From CAWCDJ01 sp963836015 (GTDB taxonomy: Bacteria; Acidobacteriota; Terriglobia; Bryobacterales; Bryobacteraceae), in assembly GCA_963836015.1 (NCBI GenBank), contig CAWIIF010000007.1, positions 124,001 through 188,000 of the forward strand: 64,000 nt of DNA, given 5' to 3'. Positions 36,332-45,398 of this stretch are shown one piece after another; the first letter of the stretch is position 1; every line of letters starts with the position of its first letter. Made by a program: the position numbers and the translations under genes. The notes below the pieces were generated by a model. The model ran no database searches and was not told the origin of the DNA. It worked only from the letters and a program-made list of their open reading frames with translations.

Positions 36332-37885
36332 TTAGTGCTCGATGGGGAAGCCGAAGGCGTACAGTTTGCCGTCGGCCGCTCCCAGGTACAACTGGCTCCC
36401 GCCCGCTGATAATCCACCGCTCGGGACGTAGGATCCGATGCTGTTGCCGCTGTTCCACAGTTCTTTCCCGGTGGACGGATCGAGCGCATAGAGCACCGCG
36501 GGCGACGACGGATTGCCCCCGGCCAGGGCGAAGACCACGCCGTTGACGATCATGGGCGGAAGGGGCGCAACGATCTCGCGCGATGTCCAGCCCGGCTCGA
36601 GTGCCGGTGCGCCGTTCCGGTCCACGACCTTCCAGGCGGCGATCGCACTTCCGGCCGGTGACAGGATCCAACGCGTGTGGCTCGAATCCTCCCAGCTCGC
36701 CAGTGCGGTCCCAGTCGCCTTCGAGTTGCCATCCGTGACGGAAAGCGGAGTCTTGTGATCAGCGCCGCCGAGCGACGCGGTGTCGAGGAGGTGCAAGCGC
36801 CCGTCGCGAGTGGCGGCGGCAGCCAGGAGCTTGTCCTTGTACTCGAAGATCACGGGCGAAGAGGTGAACTCGCTAGAGGCGGCATACCAGCCTTTGGGCT
36901 GCAGAGTCTTGGCGTCGAGCGCCACGAGGGAATTGGAGTGGTCGGAGGAACCGGCGCCGGTGGATACATAGAGGGTGCCTTCGGGGTCGAACGCGATACC
37001 GGCGGAACCAGCCACGGAGCCTTTCCAACTGGAGGCCTCCTTGCTCTCCAGGTCGAGCGCCCAGACGCCCTCCGGAGCACTGCCGCAACCCTTAGTGGTA
37101 ACCGCGTAGGCCACGTCGTCCGCAACAATCAGGCCGCTCGAATTTGCGTTGGGAGGGAGGAACTTGAGCGCCGGCTGGGGCTCCTGGCCGTTGGACACCA
37201 GCATCGAGTGCAGCAATCCGTCACCGGTGAGCGCGTATACATAGCTCGGCCCGCGGGTAAAGGCATTGGGTGCGGGCCTGCGGGTTGGTCGACCTCCACT
37301 GCGCCCGGCGCGGCCCGCGGCCGGCGGCGGCATGGGGCGGCGCATGGAAGCCTCCTCGAGGTTCGGGGCGCCCTGGTTGGGCTGGCCGACAGCACCGCGG
37401 GCGTAGGCGCCACGGCCTCCGCGGCCGGTGCCTCCGCCGGTCGCGATCTCGAGGCTGGTCGGGCGCGAAAGCTGGGTGATCGAAGCCGCGCAGGGAGAAG
37501 AGCCGCCGCCCGCGAGGTGCATCGTCCACTCGACTCGCGAGATGTCCGTATCGACAGCGTAGACGCTATTGGACAGGCCGCCCAGGAAAGCCAGGCTGCG
37601 GAAGCCGCGATATCCGATGTAGAAGTTGAGCAGCACGGCGTCGGTCAAGGGGTTCGCGGCCTTCTGCGCTTTGATGAGATCCACCTTCCAGATCATCTGA
37701 AAGCCCGGCTTCTGGAGGCTTTCCAGGGAGATCTTCGGATCCGACCGGACCCAGGACGAGCGTTGGGCATCGTAGCCGCTGGTCGTCCAGTCTCCGCCTC
37801 CGCGGCTGTACTGAGCGTATACGAGGGCCGTGCCCAACAAGGCGACCCCAACCGGGATCATGACGGCCGCAACTTTTCGCATCAC
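36332..37885 (-). CDS. Exported PQQ-type beta-propeller protein
   Basis: This 517-residue protein has an N-terminal signal helix (VAAVMIPVGVALLGTALVYAQ). Propeller-blade motifs recur, such as VYALTGDGLLHSML, GVWALDLESKE, LYVSTGAGSSDHSNSLVALD and LYALDPSTGKELWNSG. A Gly/Arg/Pro-rich, low-complexity loop of about 60 residues near 150-205 interrupts the blades. The classical quinoprotein-dehydrogenase calcium and Cys-Cys motifs are not evident, so it may bind sugars or protein partners and not PQQ. It is immediately upstream of the cytochrome. Confidence 0.8.
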   Translation of the reverse strand: MMRKVAAVMIPVGVALLGTALVYAQYSRGGGDWTTSGYDAQRSSWVRSDPKISLESLQKPGFQMIWKVDLIKAQKAANPLTDAVLLNFYIGYRGFRSLAFLGGLSNSVYAVDTDISRVEWTMHLAGGGSSPCAASITQLSRPTSLEIATGGGTGRGGRGAYARGAVGQPNQGAPNLEEASMRRPMPPPAAGRAGRSGGRPTRRPAPNAFTRGPSYVYALTGDGLLHSMLVSNGQEPQPALKFLPPNANSSGLIVADDVAYAVTTKGCGSAPEGVWALDLESKEASSWKGSVAGSAGIAFDPEGTLYVSTGAGSSDHSNSLVALDAKTLQPKGWYAASSEFTSSPVIFEYKDKLLAAAATRDGRLHLLDTASLGGADHKTPLSVTDGNSKATGTALASWEDSSHTRWILSPAGSAIAAWKVVDRNGAPALEPGWTSREIVAPLPPMIVNGVVFALAGGNPSSPAVLYALDPSTGKELWNSGNSIGSYVPSGGLSAGGSQLYLGAADGKLYAFGFPIEH

Positions 37886-37919
37886 CGAACTCCTTTCCGA
37901 TTCGCTTCAGAAATCCTGC

Positions 37920-38675
37920 TTACTTACTCGCGAGCGCCTGGGTGATCGCTTGTTCCGCCAGGGGAGCCATCGCACGGTAACCCGCGTCATTGGGGAGTAA
38001 CCCATCGACCGTCATCTCTTTCCTGAAATCGCGGCCGTTGGCCAGAGCCGAGTAATAGTTCAGATAGACGGAGCCGCTCTCCGCGGCATATCTCTTGATC
38101 CAGCCGTTCAGGCCGATGATTTTTCCCTGGGGCCGGAGTCCCGTTTGCTTGGTAAAGCAATCGCACACGGGAGTGACGGACGCCAATACCACGCGGATGC
38201 CGTTGGCCTTGGCGAGTTCCACCATCGACATGATGTTTTCCGCCATCATGCCTTCGGTGGATGGGCCAGTGACCGAGGCTAAATCGTTGGTCCCTCCCTG
38301 GATCACGACCACTTTCGGCTTGAGCGAAATCACGTCCTGGCGGAAACGGATGAGCATCTGCTCGGTGGTTTGGTTCTCGATGCCGCGATTGATGTAAGGC
38401 TTGCCGGGGAAGAACTTCGCCTCGCCGGCGCCCCAGCGTTCGGTCAACTGATCTCCGAGAAATACAACGCGATTCTCGCCAGGCGCCGGGGGGCGGATCT
38501 CCGTGTCTTCGCTGCCGTACCGGTTTAGCCCGCCAAAATCGCCGATCAGTTTACGCTCCTTGATCAACTGATTTTCCAGGGTCTTGATGGTTTCAGCCGG
38601 GTCGGGCGGTTGCGCAGCGCCGAGAAAACCCAGCGTGAACAGCCCTGCCAGCGCACTGATGGCCGCACGTCTCAT
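37920..38675 (-). CDS. Exported SGNH/GDSL-family hydrolase
   Basis: This 251-residue protein has a signal peptide (ALAGLFTLGFLGAAQ). Block I is altered, VVFLGDQLTERWG near residue 70: the usual Ser of GDS is replaced by Gln in GDQ. Block III GGTNDLA near 127 is intact, and a C-terminal DGLLPNDAGYRAMAPL near 221 resembles block V but with Asn-Asp in place of the usual Leu-His. Members are esterases or acetyl-sugar deacylases; loss of two catalytic positions suggests a binding role or altered chemistry. It lies between the two propeller genes in one operon. Confidence 0.78.
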   Translation of the reverse strand: MRRAAISALAGLFTLGFLGAAQPPDPAETIKTLENQLIKERKLIGDFGGLNRYGSEDTEIRPPAPGENRVVFLGDQLTERWGAGEAKFFPGKPYINRGIENQTTEQMLIRFRQDVISLKPKVVVIQGGTNDLASVTGPSTEGMMAENIMSMVELAKANGIRVVLASVTPVCDCFTKQTGLRPQGKIIGLNGWIKRYAAESGSVYLNYYSALANGRDFRKEMTVDGLLPNDAGYRAMAPLAEQAITQALASK

Positions 38676-38678
38676 GAG

Positions 38679-40229
38679 CTACCGTTTGATGCCGAAGGAG
38701 TACAGGTAGCCATCGAAGGTTCCGATGTATACCCGTCCGTTGGCCAGGGAGATGCCGCTCCAGTGGTTCCAGGACTTGATCTGGTCGCCGCTGTTCCACA
38801 GTTCCTTGCCGGTCTGCGCGTCGAGAGCGAAGAGCACCGCGTGAGTCGAACCGGGAATGCGGCGGCTGGCGACATCGTCGAGGCCGACATCGGCATAAGC
38901 CTGGTCGGTATCCTCGCCGTTACCGTAAGCGAAGATCACACCGTTGGCGATGATGGGCGGCTCCGCGCGATTCATGTTGCGCGACATCCATGCCGGCGCC
39001 AGAGTCCACTTGCCGCCGTTGTCCTCCACTTTGAATGCGACAATGGCGCCGTCTTTCACTTCGCCGTGTTCGACCGGAGCATGGAATTTCGAGTGCGGCT
39101 TACCCCATATGGGAGTCAACACCCAGCGGGTCCCTTTGGAATCTTCCCAACTGGCGAGGGAACCCCAGATGCCGGCCGAAGCGAAGTTGACATCCTCATT
39201 GCAGAGCAGCGGGCTGCGATAGAGAGGCGTGCGGTGATCGTCCCCGCCGATAGACTGCGTATCCATCAGGTAAAGGCGGCATTCCTTGCCGGCATCGACC
39301 ATCAGCTCTTTGCCCTTGTAGTCGAAGATGACCGGAGTGACCTGCATGTCCAGGTCGCGCTTGACCAGCCACTCGGCATTACTCGGCCCGTAGTAGTCCA
39401 CGAGCTCGAGCGCTTTGGTGTCGGGATTCTGCTGGACGCCGATGATGCCGTCGCCATATGTGCCGGCCTCAGGATCCCAGCGCCCGTCGCCGGTTCCGGT
39501 ATACATCACGCCTTCCGAGCTGATTGCAGGGCCGGTACGGCCCCACATGCCGCCGCCGGCCGGGCCCCACGTGCCTACTTTGTCGGTGGCGAGGTCGTAA
39601 GTGTAAACCATATTCGGATGGCCGCCGCAGCCCTGAGCGGTATGCGTGTAGATTACGTTCTTAAAGAGGTTGAGGGCGTAGGGCTTGCCGTTGGGCGGCA
39701 TGAACTTGGCGGGCGGCTTGACGTCCTCGCCATCAGCAGCGTTCAACTGGTGGAGCATGCCGTCCCAGGAAGCGACATAAACGGTGTACTTACCCGGAGT
39801 GGAGCTTGGGGCGACCACCGGAGTCGCGGTGATGCCGCCGGGGCAAAGGATGCCACCTCCGCGGCCGCCGTTGGCCGGAGGCGTCCAGGTGCTCTCGAAG
39901 TGCTTCTTCCAGATGACCTCGCCCTTTTCGACGTCGATGGCGTAGATGTTGTCCGAGACGCCCGTCTCGATGGCGACTTCGCGAACACCGTCCCGGGTAT
40001 TCAGGTGGCCGATGATGAGCGGCGGGAAGAGATTGTGCATCTGGCGGGGCTCATTATCCAGCTTGAGCTTCCAGAGGAGTTTAATGTCTTTGGCATTAGC
40101 TGTAGAGAAGATCTTCTCATCCTTGGCCCACGCAGTGCGCTTGACGTCGCCGCCATCGGTAAGCCAGTCGGCTCCCGAAGCGAGAACGCAGCCTAGCGCG
40201 GCCACAGTGAGAATCGGTAGTTTACGCAT
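38679..40229 (-). CDS. Exported PQQ-type beta-propeller protein (first gene of minus-strand cluster)
   Basis: The ATG at 40229 gives 516 residues beginning with a signal peptide (RKLPILTVAALGCVLASGADW); the frame is open to 40391 but that part overlaps the divergent promoter. Blade motifs include IYAIDVEKGEVIWKKHF, VYTYDLATDKVGTWGPAGGG, LFALDAQTGKELWNSGDQI and VYIGTFDGYLYSFG. Its C-terminal blades are clearly related to those of the second propeller, so the pair arose by duplication. A candidate promoter (TTGTGG, 17 bases, TACACT) lies 35-63 bases upstream. Confidence 0.82.
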   Translation of the reverse strand: MRKLPILTVAALGCVLASGADWLTDGGDVKRTAWAKDEKIFSTANAKDIKLLWKLKLDNEPRQMHNLFPPLIIGHLNTRDGVREVAIETGVSDNIYAIDVEKGEVIWKKHFESTWTPPANGGRGGGILCPGGITATPVVAPSSTPGKYTVYVASWDGMLHQLNAADGEDVKPPAKFMPPNGKPYALNLFKNVIYTHTAQGCGGHPNMVYTYDLATDKVGTWGPAGGGMWGRTGPAISSEGVMYTGTGDGRWDPEAGTYGDGIIGVQQNPDTKALELVDYYGPSNAEWLVKRDLDMQVTPVIFDYKGKELMVDAGKECRLYLMDTQSIGGDDHRTPLYRSPLLCNEDVNFASAGIWGSLASWEDSKGTRWVLTPIWGKPHSKFHAPVEHGEVKDGAIVAFKVEDNGGKWTLAPAWMSRNMNRAEPPIIANGVIFAYGNGEDTDQAYADVGLDDVASRRIPGSTHAVLFALDAQTGKELWNSGDQIKSWNHWSGISLANGRVYIGTFDGYLYSFGIKR

Positions 40230-40263
40230 CCCAGACCTCGTGTCGTGCCGTTTTCGTGTTCCC

Positions 40264-40292
40264 AGTGTACTGCGAGTGGCAGGGAGCCACAA
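40264..40292 (-). promoter_or_regulatory. Candidate promoter of the minus-strand propeller cluster
   Basis: Read on the minus strand, TTGTGG (40287-40292) and TACACT (40264-40269) are 17 bases apart and sit 35 bases before the ATG at 40229. The receptor operator lies about 90 bases further upstream, so divergent co-regulation is possible but not shown. Confidence 0.45.
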
Positions 40293-40332
40293 GGGAATCC
40301 GCAACGAATCTGAATCAGGCGAGTGTTTGTTC

Positions 40333-40391
40333 TTGACAGCGGGACAGTCGTAGCTATATGCTTTCTCTACTGCGGGTTTGAATCGTTTCAA
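40333..40391 (+). promoter_or_regulatory. Promoter with LacI-type operator, TonB-receptor gene
   Basis: TTGACA (40333-40338) and TATATG (40355-40360) are 16 bases apart. The operator ttgaatcgtttcaa (40378-40391) starts 17 bases past the -10, so a bound repressor would block early transcription. It differs from the other two copies only at positions 5 and 6 of the 14-mer. A leader of about 230 bases separates it from the receptor start. Confidence 0.68.
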
Positions 40392-40602
40392 GGGTCACAA
40401 ATCCGCCGGGAGGGGTATGCTAGCGACTCAGATGTCGCAGAGAAGAGAGTTGCTCTCGGTTGGGCTGCTGCAGTGGGGCACCGGATTGTCTCTCGTTCGC
40501 TTCCAGTTTCCCCTTTTCCGCCATACACAACAGGCACCGCGACATTCTCGCTTGCGGCTGCTCCAATCCAAACAACCAAAACCGGTATCCGGGAGGTTAG
40601 TC

Positions 40603-43600
40603 GTGTCTCGATTTCGAGTATTAGCGGGATTAGTCGGACTGCTGCTCGCAATGCTGCCGGCGGCGAATGCCCAGAGCGTTACGGGCCAGATTTCGGGAAC
40701 GGTCGTCGATGCCACCGGCGCGGCGGTAGTCGGCGCTTCCGTTACCCTAACCAACGATCTTTCGAAGCAGGAACGCACCTTCTCCACCAGCGGGTCCGGG
40801 TCGTTCATCTTCACCGGCCTGGTGCCTGGCGCTTACAGCATCAAGGTTGCCGGGGCGGGTTTCAAGAACTACGAGCAAAAAGCCATTCGGGTGGCGGCAC
40901 AGGAACGCGTCGACCTGCACGATATCGCGCTCGCGGTCGGCGACGTGACCAGCACGGTGGAAGTGACGGCGTCGACGGTGCATGTGGCCACGGACAGTTC
41001 CGATCGCTCGATCGCGATCAACCTACACCAGATCGACGACACCCCGACCCGGGGCCGGAACCCGGTAAACATCATCATGACGCTGCCGGGCGTGCAGACC
41101 GTGGCGTCGAACGATTATCGAGGCTGGTCCGGCGGCGGCATCCCCGGAGTCAACGGCGGCCAAACCGGCCAGATCGTCCTGAATATGGACGGCGCCGCGA
41201 GTCAGGATTCAGGAAACCTGAACCCCGGATATATTTCGCCCAGCGTCGACGCCATCGGCGAAGTCAAACTGCTGGTGTCCAACTATACCGCCGAGTATGG
41301 CGGCCGCACAGGCGGCCAGTTGACCCTGACGACCAAGAATGGAACGCCTCAGTTCCACGGCACGGCGTACTACTACATGCGCCACGAGATGTTGAACGCC
41401 AACGAGTTCTTCAATAACAAACAGAATGTTGGGAAGACGAAGTACCGCTACCAGAATCCCGGCGGCACCATCGGCGGTCCGCTCATCATTCCGGGCACTC
41501 GATTCAACAAGAACCGGGAGAAGCTGTTCTTCTTCTTCTCGTTCGACAAGCTGTACAACGCAACTACCATCAACAACACCTACACCATGCCTACCGCGCT
41601 GGAGCGCGCAGGCGATTTCTCGAAGACCGTCACCACCACCGGGGTGTTGATTCCTGTCACCGATCCCTCTACCCAGGCTCCCTTCCCGGGGAACGTCATT
41701 CCCACCAGCAGGATCAGCCCGCAGGGACAGGCCATGCTGAACCTCTTCCCGCTGCCCAGTCCGCTGGGGCTGGCGCTCGACCCGACCGGCAACCGCGGTT
41801 ATAACTTCCGTGCGATCCTTCCGCAGAACCGCCCTTTGGACGACAAGGTTCTCCGCATCGATTACAACATCTCGCCGAAGTTAACGACTTACGTGCGCCT
41901 GTTGCAGGACTACCAGGCGGTGAACGGTTACGGTGGCACGGTGAACCCTCCCGGCGGCACGTGGGGGCAGTTCCCCGCCAGTTACCATGTGCAGTCGGCG
42001 GGTGTTTTGGGTACCGCCATCTACACGTTCTCGCCGACCCTGATCAACGAACTCAGTTGGGGCATCACGCGCGGCTTGCAGGGCGTCAATCCTCTGAGTG
42101 ACACCAGCGCGGATTCTGCGACCGGCGGCGCCAAGACGTACGAGCAGAGCCTGCTACCGCTCAAGGATGCCAATGGCAACGCCCTCACCCTGCCGCGCAT
42201 CAACCAGGGCAGCAATGTTCTGAACCTGCTGCCGGCAGTCAACTTCGGGTTCCCCTCGGGCTTCAACGCCCAGTCTTCCGGCCAGGGCGTGACCGCGGCT
42301 CCCACGTTCTCCCTGGACAGCCGCTGGCCGTTCACCGGCACGGATCAGTTGCAGACCATCGATGACAAAGTCACCTGGGTTCACGGTCCGCATACTTTCA
42401 AAGCCGGCTTCTACATGGAGAGAATGGCGCGCAACGTGAGTGTGTACTCAGTGTACAACGCCGCTGGAACCTACTACTTCGGCTCCGACCGCGCCAACCC
42501 GCTCGACACTGGATACGCCTACTCCAATGCGCTGCTGGGCAGCGCCTTCGCCTACGGCGACGACAACAAGAAACTGGTGAATCATGCCCGTTACACGCAG
42601 ATCGAGTGGTTCCTGCAGGATACATGGAAGGCGAGCCGCCGGCTCACATTCGATTACGGCCTGCGCTTCTACCGCGTGGGAGATCTGAATTCCAAGGGCG
42701 CCACCCTGGGACTGTTCAATGCAGCGTCATACAATCCCAGCCAGGTCGGACAGCTTCTCTACCCGGCGTGCTCCATCCAGACCTCCGCCACCTGCCCTAC
42801 GGCGGACAAGATCGCCATCAACCCGGCAACGGGGGCGACTTTCCCATATGTCCGGCAGGGCACGTTCGATACCTCTTCCTATCCGGCCAACGGGTATCCC
42901 TGGTCGGGCATCAAGACTTACCAGACCCACTTCTTTAATGTCGCCCCGATTCAAGTCGGGCCACGTGTCGGTTTCGCGTGGGACGTTTTCGGCGACGGCA
43001 AGACCGCCCTGCGCGGCGGATTCGGCATTATCGTGGGCCGCAACTGGACGGTGGACTACATCGGCGCACTCAGCGCGGGCCAAGGCCCGATGATGGTGCC
43101 GCCCAACTTTCTGGCACCAACGATCCTGTACACCAACTTCGAGAACCTGGCCGGTTCCCAGGCGTATTATACGCCGCAGAACGTCATCGGAGGATCGCCC
43201 AACGAGATTCCGCAGTCAACCTACAACTGGAGCTTCGGCATCCAGCGTGAACTGGCACACGGTCTGATCGCCGACATATCCTACGTCGCCAATGCGCTGC
43301 GCCACGGTTACGGCGAGATGTACGACAGCAACGCCGTCGCGCCGTTAACCACCTGGAGCCCTTCTGGCTGCGCGAACCCGATCCTGGGCGGCTGCCCGAA
43401 CCCGAAATTCATCGACCCGACCACCAATCCTGCCAACCCGGGCTTCTACTCTACCAACCTGATCCGCGCCATGACCGGTTATGCCGGGCTCGGCAATATC
43501 ATCGACTTCACCCAGAGCTACACCAACAACTACAACTCTCTTCAGATGCAGTTGAACCGGCGCACCGGTAGAATCCAGTGGAACCTCAACTACACTTTCT

Positions 43601-44292
43601 CCCGCACCATCGTCTACAACAACGACAACCAAACTCAGATCTATCAATTTGTCAATGCCCAACTCATGAAGAACGTGGCCAACCGGGCGCACGCCGTCAA
43701 CTTCAATTTCGGTTACGATTTCCCCGACGGCAGCAAGCTCTGGTCCAACGGGTTCACCAAAGCGGTGCTGAACGGCTGGCACTTCAACGGCAACGGTGCC
43801 ATCTACTCGGGCAATCCGTACACGGTCAGTTGCGGCGCCACCGGCCAGCCGTCGCAATACTGGGTCGGCACGCCCACCACCTACCTCCCGTTCCGCTGCC
43901 AGATGGGTAGCGATATCTACCTGAGCGGCGGAGCGCTGCCCTCGAAGACGGAGGATCCGCGTTTGCAGGTCCCGTTGAATGCAGGCAACTTCACCTTGCC
44001 GGGGGCCAACTCGCTAGGCATCGGAAATACGCCGCCGACTCTGTTCTACGGCCCGGGGCTGTGGAACCTGGACCTCTCCCTGGCCAAGATCACCCAGATC
44101 GCCGAGGGGAAGACTCTGGAACTTCGGATTGAGACATTCAACACCTTCAACCACTTCGACCCGAACAACCCGAATACCTCGCTAACCTGGAATTTCAACA
44201 CGGGGGCTCAGACCAACGCTGCCTTCGGCACCATCCAGGGTGCGCAAGTGCAGGCACGCCACGCAGTGCTTTCGGCCAGGTTCCGCTTCTAG
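40603..44292 (+). CDS. Oar-type TonB-dependent outer-membrane receptor
   Basis: The GTG at 40603 has an ideal GGGAGG site six bases upstream and is followed by a signal peptide (FRVLAGLVGLLLAMLPAANAQ), so earlier in-frame codons were rejected. The 1229 residues comprise a carboxypeptidase-regulatory-like domain (ISGTVVDATGAAVVGASVTLT, near 30-110), a plug (MTLPGVQTVASND; VDAIGEVKLLVSNYTAEYGG), and a large barrel that ends in aromatic-rich VLSARFRF, as outer-membrane proteins do. The family imports large or complexed sugars, peptides or other ligands using TonB energy. The LacI-type operator upstream links it to the sugar regulon. Confidence 0.9.
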   Translation: MSRFRVLAGLVGLLLAMLPAANAQSVTGQISGTVVDATGAAVVGASVTLTNDLSKQERTFSTSGSGSFIFTGLVPGAYSIKVAGAGFKNYEQKAIRVAAQERVDLHDIALAVGDVTSTVEVTASTVHVATDSSDRSIAINLHQIDDTPTRGRNPVNIIMTLPGVQTVASNDYRGWSGGGIPGVNGGQTGQIVLNMDGAASQDSGNLNPGYISPSVDAIGEVKLLVSNYTAEYGGRTGGQLTLTTKNGTPQFHGTAYYYMRHEMLNANEFFNNKQNVGKTKYRYQNPGGTIGGPLIIPGTRFNKNREKLFFFFSFDKLYNATTINNTYTMPTALERAGDFSKTVTTTGVLIPVTDPSTQAPFPGNVIPTSRISPQGQAMLNLFPLPSPLGLALDPTGNRGYNFRAILPQNRPLDDKVLRIDYNISPKLTTYVRLLQDYQAVNGYGGTVNPPGGTWGQFPASYHVQSAGVLGTAIYTFSPTLINELSWGITRGLQGVNPLSDTSADSATGGAKTYEQSLLPLKDANGNALTLPRINQGSNVLNLLPAVNFGFPSGFNAQSSGQGVTAAPTFSLDSRWPFTGTDQLQTIDDKVTWVHGPHTFKAGFYMERMARNVSVYSVYNAAGTYYFGSDRANPLDTGYAYSNALLGSAFAYGDDNKKLVNHARYTQIEWFLQDTWKASRRLTFDYGLRFYRVGDLNSKGATLGLFNAASYNPSQVGQLLYPACSIQTSATCPTADKIAINPATGATFPYVRQGTFDTSSYPANGYPWSGIKTYQTHFFNVAPIQVGPRVGFAWDVFGDGKTALRGGFGIIVGRNWTVDYIGALSAGQGPMMVPPNFLAPTILYTNFENLAGSQAYYTPQNVIGGSPNEIPQSTYNWSFGIQRELAHGLIADISYVANALRHGYGEMYDSNAVAPLTTWSPSGCANPILGGCPNPKFIDPTTNPANPGFYSTNLIRAMTGYAGLGNIIDFTQSYTNNYNSLQMQLNRRTGRIQWNLNYTFSRTIVYNNDNQTQIYQFVNAQLMKNVANRAHAVNFNFGYDFPDGSKLWSNGFTKAVLNGWHFNGNGAIYSGNPYTVSCGATGQPSQYWVGTPTTYLPFRCQMGSDIYLSGGALPSKTEDPRLQVPLNAGNFTLPGANSLGIGNTPPTLFYGPGLWNLDLSLAKITQIAEGKTLELRIETFNTFNHFDPNNPNTSLTWNFNTGAQTNAAFGTIQGAQVQARHAVLSARFRF

Positions 44293-44317
44293 GACAATTC
44301 TCTGATTAGCAAACCCC

Positions 44318-44347
44318 AGGAGGAAAGCCAACCAAGGCTTTCCTCCT
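44318..44347 (+). terminator. Perfect 12-bp hairpin after the receptor gene
   Basis: aggaggaaagcc (44318-44329) pairs exactly with ggctttcctcct (44336-44347) across a six-base loop, 26 bases past the receptor stop. Only a short TTC-type run follows, so termination may need help, but the position fits a terminator. Confidence 0.7.
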
Positions 44348-44602
44348 TCGAACTTGGCCACCGGCAACGGTCGCCGGTATCCAGACACGGCAGATCGTCT
44401 TGACACGCCATCAAGGATGGCAGTACGCTACAAATGCTTCCTCGGCTGTGCTAATTGAACAGTGCGGCGTTGCGGCCGCGGCGCCAGGGAGCAACCAGGA
44501 ATCATGACCCCCCAGGCAGAGCAAATCCCCCATCTTCATTCCGACACGGCAACGTCGAAAGCAAAGTTGATTCGAGAGGCGGTTGCGGCCGGCGAGGAAA
44601 TC

Positions 44603-45361
44603 GTGAGGCTGGCCATTCTATTTGCAGCGGTGCTGCTGGCGACCGGATGCGGCAAGTCCAACCCGCCCGCGAAGACCGCCGAGAAGCCGAAAGCCGTAAC
44701 ATACTTTCACGTCGATCCTGCGACCGCTGGAGTGATCCGCGGGAAGGTTCTGTATCGAGGGCCGAAGCCTTCGAGGAAAGCGATCGACATGGAGTCGGAC
44801 GCCGGCTGTCAGAAGGAGCACGCGGGCAAGCCGGCCTACGACGAACCAGTGATGGTGGGGAAGCGCGGAGGTCTTGAGAACGCGTTTGTCTATATCCAGT
44901 CGGGGCTCGAGGGCAAAAAGTTCGAGCCGTCGAAGGAACCGGTGGTTCTCGACCAGCACGGCTGCATGTTCGTGCCGCGTGTGACCGGAGTGGAGGCGGG
45001 AGACAGTCTGGACCTGCGAAACAGCGATTCGGTTTCGCACAACATTCACCTCATGCCCAAGAACAACTATGAGTGGAACCAGCAGCAGTCGCCCAACGCG
45101 CCGGAGGTACGCCATAAGCTGGTCCGCCCGGAAGTCATGATCCCGATCAAGTGCAACGTTCATTCCTGGATGCACGCTTACATCGGTGTGGTCGATAATC
45201 CGTATTTCGCGGTTACCGGGCCGGACGGCACTTTCGAGTGGAAGAACGTCCCGCCGGGCGACTACACGATCGGCGTCTGGCACGAGAAACTCGGAGAGCA
45301 GACCGGCCACGTGCATGTTGCACCATCGGGAGCCGCCGCTGTAGACTTCACCTATCGCTAG
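44603..45361 (+). CDS. Cupredoxin-type lipoprotein
   Basis: The GTG at 44603 has a GCGAGGA ribosome site seven bases upstream and starts exactly at a lipoprotein signal (MRLAILFAAVLLATGC, lipobox Cys at residue 16), so it was preferred over ATG 44504. The 252 residues contain a plastocyanin-like fold: SVSHNIHLM near residue 148 and IKCNVHSWMHAYIGVVDNP near 190 supply His, Cys, His and Met for a type-1 copper site. A C-terminal Ig-like segment (PPGDYTIGVWHEKLGEQ) follows. It is probably an envelope electron carrier or copper-binding protein. Confidence 0.78.
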   Translation: MRLAILFAAVLLATGCGKSNPPAKTAEKPKAVTYFHVDPATAGVIRGKVLYRGPKPSRKAIDMESDAGCQKEHAGKPAYDEPVMVGKRGGLENAFVYIQSGLEGKKFEPSKEPVVLDQHGCMFVPRVTGVEAGDSLDLRNSDSVSHNIHLMPKNNYEWNQQQSPNAPEVRHKLVRPEVMIPIKCNVHSWMHAYIGVVDNPYFAVTGPDGTFEWKNVPPGDYTIGVWHEKLGEQTGHVHVAPSGAAAVDFTYR

Positions 45362-45398
45362 CGGGGATGATCGAGCAGGCGAAAGGATTCTACGCGCA

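Noticed and set aside
40378..40602. Longer N-terminus for the TonB receptor
   Set aside because: It would start inside the operator and place about 75 residues before an ideal signal peptide; GTG 40603 has a strong ribosome site.
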